A stretch of DNA of 64,000 bases from Sphaerulina vaccinii. Its lineage: Eukaryota > Ascomycota > Dothideomycetes > Mycosphaerellales > Mycosphaerellaceae. The notes under the pieces are model-generated. The model searched no databases, had not been told where the DNA came from, and worked only from the letters and a program-made list of their open reading frames with translations. Made by a program: the position numbers and the translations under genes. Shown piece after piece: positions 63,947-64,000 of the stretch; position 1 is the stretch's first letter, and each line of letters opens with the position of its first letter. The stretch lies in contig JAKUDP010000007.1 in the NCBI GenBank assembly GCA_022570795.1, forward strand, positions 1,054,001 through 1,118,000, in the 5' to 3' direction.

Positions 63947-64000
63947 ATGTCCTCCTCAGACTCCAACACAAACACAACACGCGAGGCACTGCTCAAAGCA
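63947..64000 (+). CDS. Start of an unrecognised gene, truncated by window end
   Basis: ATG in the context ACCACAATG opens 18 codons (MSSSDSNTNTTREALLKA) that stay open to the last base. The preceding 60 bp are C/T/A-rich, like fungal 5' leaders. It is too short to identify; a chance ORF is possible. Confidence 0.4.
   Translation, partial: MSSSDSNTNTTREALLKA

Overview
This window reads as nuclear DNA of a filamentous ascomycete, most likely a plant-associated Dothideomycete. The reasons are short (about 48-100 nt) GT-AG introns with CTNAC-type branch points, a full White Collar-1 photoreceptor gene, a fungal hybrid histidine kinase, an augmin HAUS1 subunit, Ski3, a fungal NACHT/STAND receptor, a GH18 chitinase, a family-3 pectate lyase and several small secreted proteins. 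Exon joins below were read by eye from frame continuity and splice consensus. Most joined gene models come out as an exact multiple of three.

Layout. 0-16 kb: end of an unknown gene, a Gly/Leu/Met-rich protein with a 45-bp minisatellite, a Zn2Cys6 regulator, a five-exon membrane protein, an F-box protein, a broken gene for a GPI-type secreted protein, two tandem coiled-coil paralogues, CCT-eta (CCT7), a secreted type-B carboxylesterase, and a small nuclear-looking protein followed by a decayed copy of its own intron and last exon. 16-25 kb: conserved housekeeping block (SKI3 and HAUS1 divergent, an alpha/beta hydrolase, two small ORFs, a Dal5-like MFS transporter). 25-31.4 kb: accessory, repeat-rich and damaged. 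An F-box gene is split by a 374-bp element with 74-bp terminal direct repeats. A pectate lyase gene is split by a 667-bp element with 15-bp inverted repeats and a perfect 8-bp target duplication. A diverged repeat field contains decayed copies of the 3' end of the neighbouring gene. 31.4-39.8 kb: a 2EXR/DUF7730-like protein, a 1280-residue GAF hybrid histidine kinase and a maltose-type MFS sugar transporter.

39.96-42.67 kb holds the most striking object: eleven head-to-tail cassettes with a period of about 250 bp. Each has a CATAT/TATA-like box exactly 28 bp before a conserved head, a tRNA-like A box (TGGCNNAGTCGGTA type), a covarying hairpin, a hypervariable middle, and a tail (GGCGATTG followed by TTTT) that can pair with the head. 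Predicted transcripts are about 139-154 nt in ten of the eleven. I interpret this as an undescribed tandem family of RNA polymerase III-type structured noncoding RNAs.

42.8-64 kb: COG5, a NACHT-type NLR, a small secreted protein, a GH18 chitinase, a Ras-like GTPase without a CaaX box, a long gene-poor stretch, a cysteine-rich secreted protein, wc-1, an A/B-barrel protein, and the start of a gene running off the end. Functional themes are environmental sensing (WC-1, hybrid kinase, Ras), nutrient uptake (two MFS transporters), host or cell-wall interaction (pectate lyase, chitinase, small secreted proteins) and recent mobile-element activity in the 25-31 kb interval.
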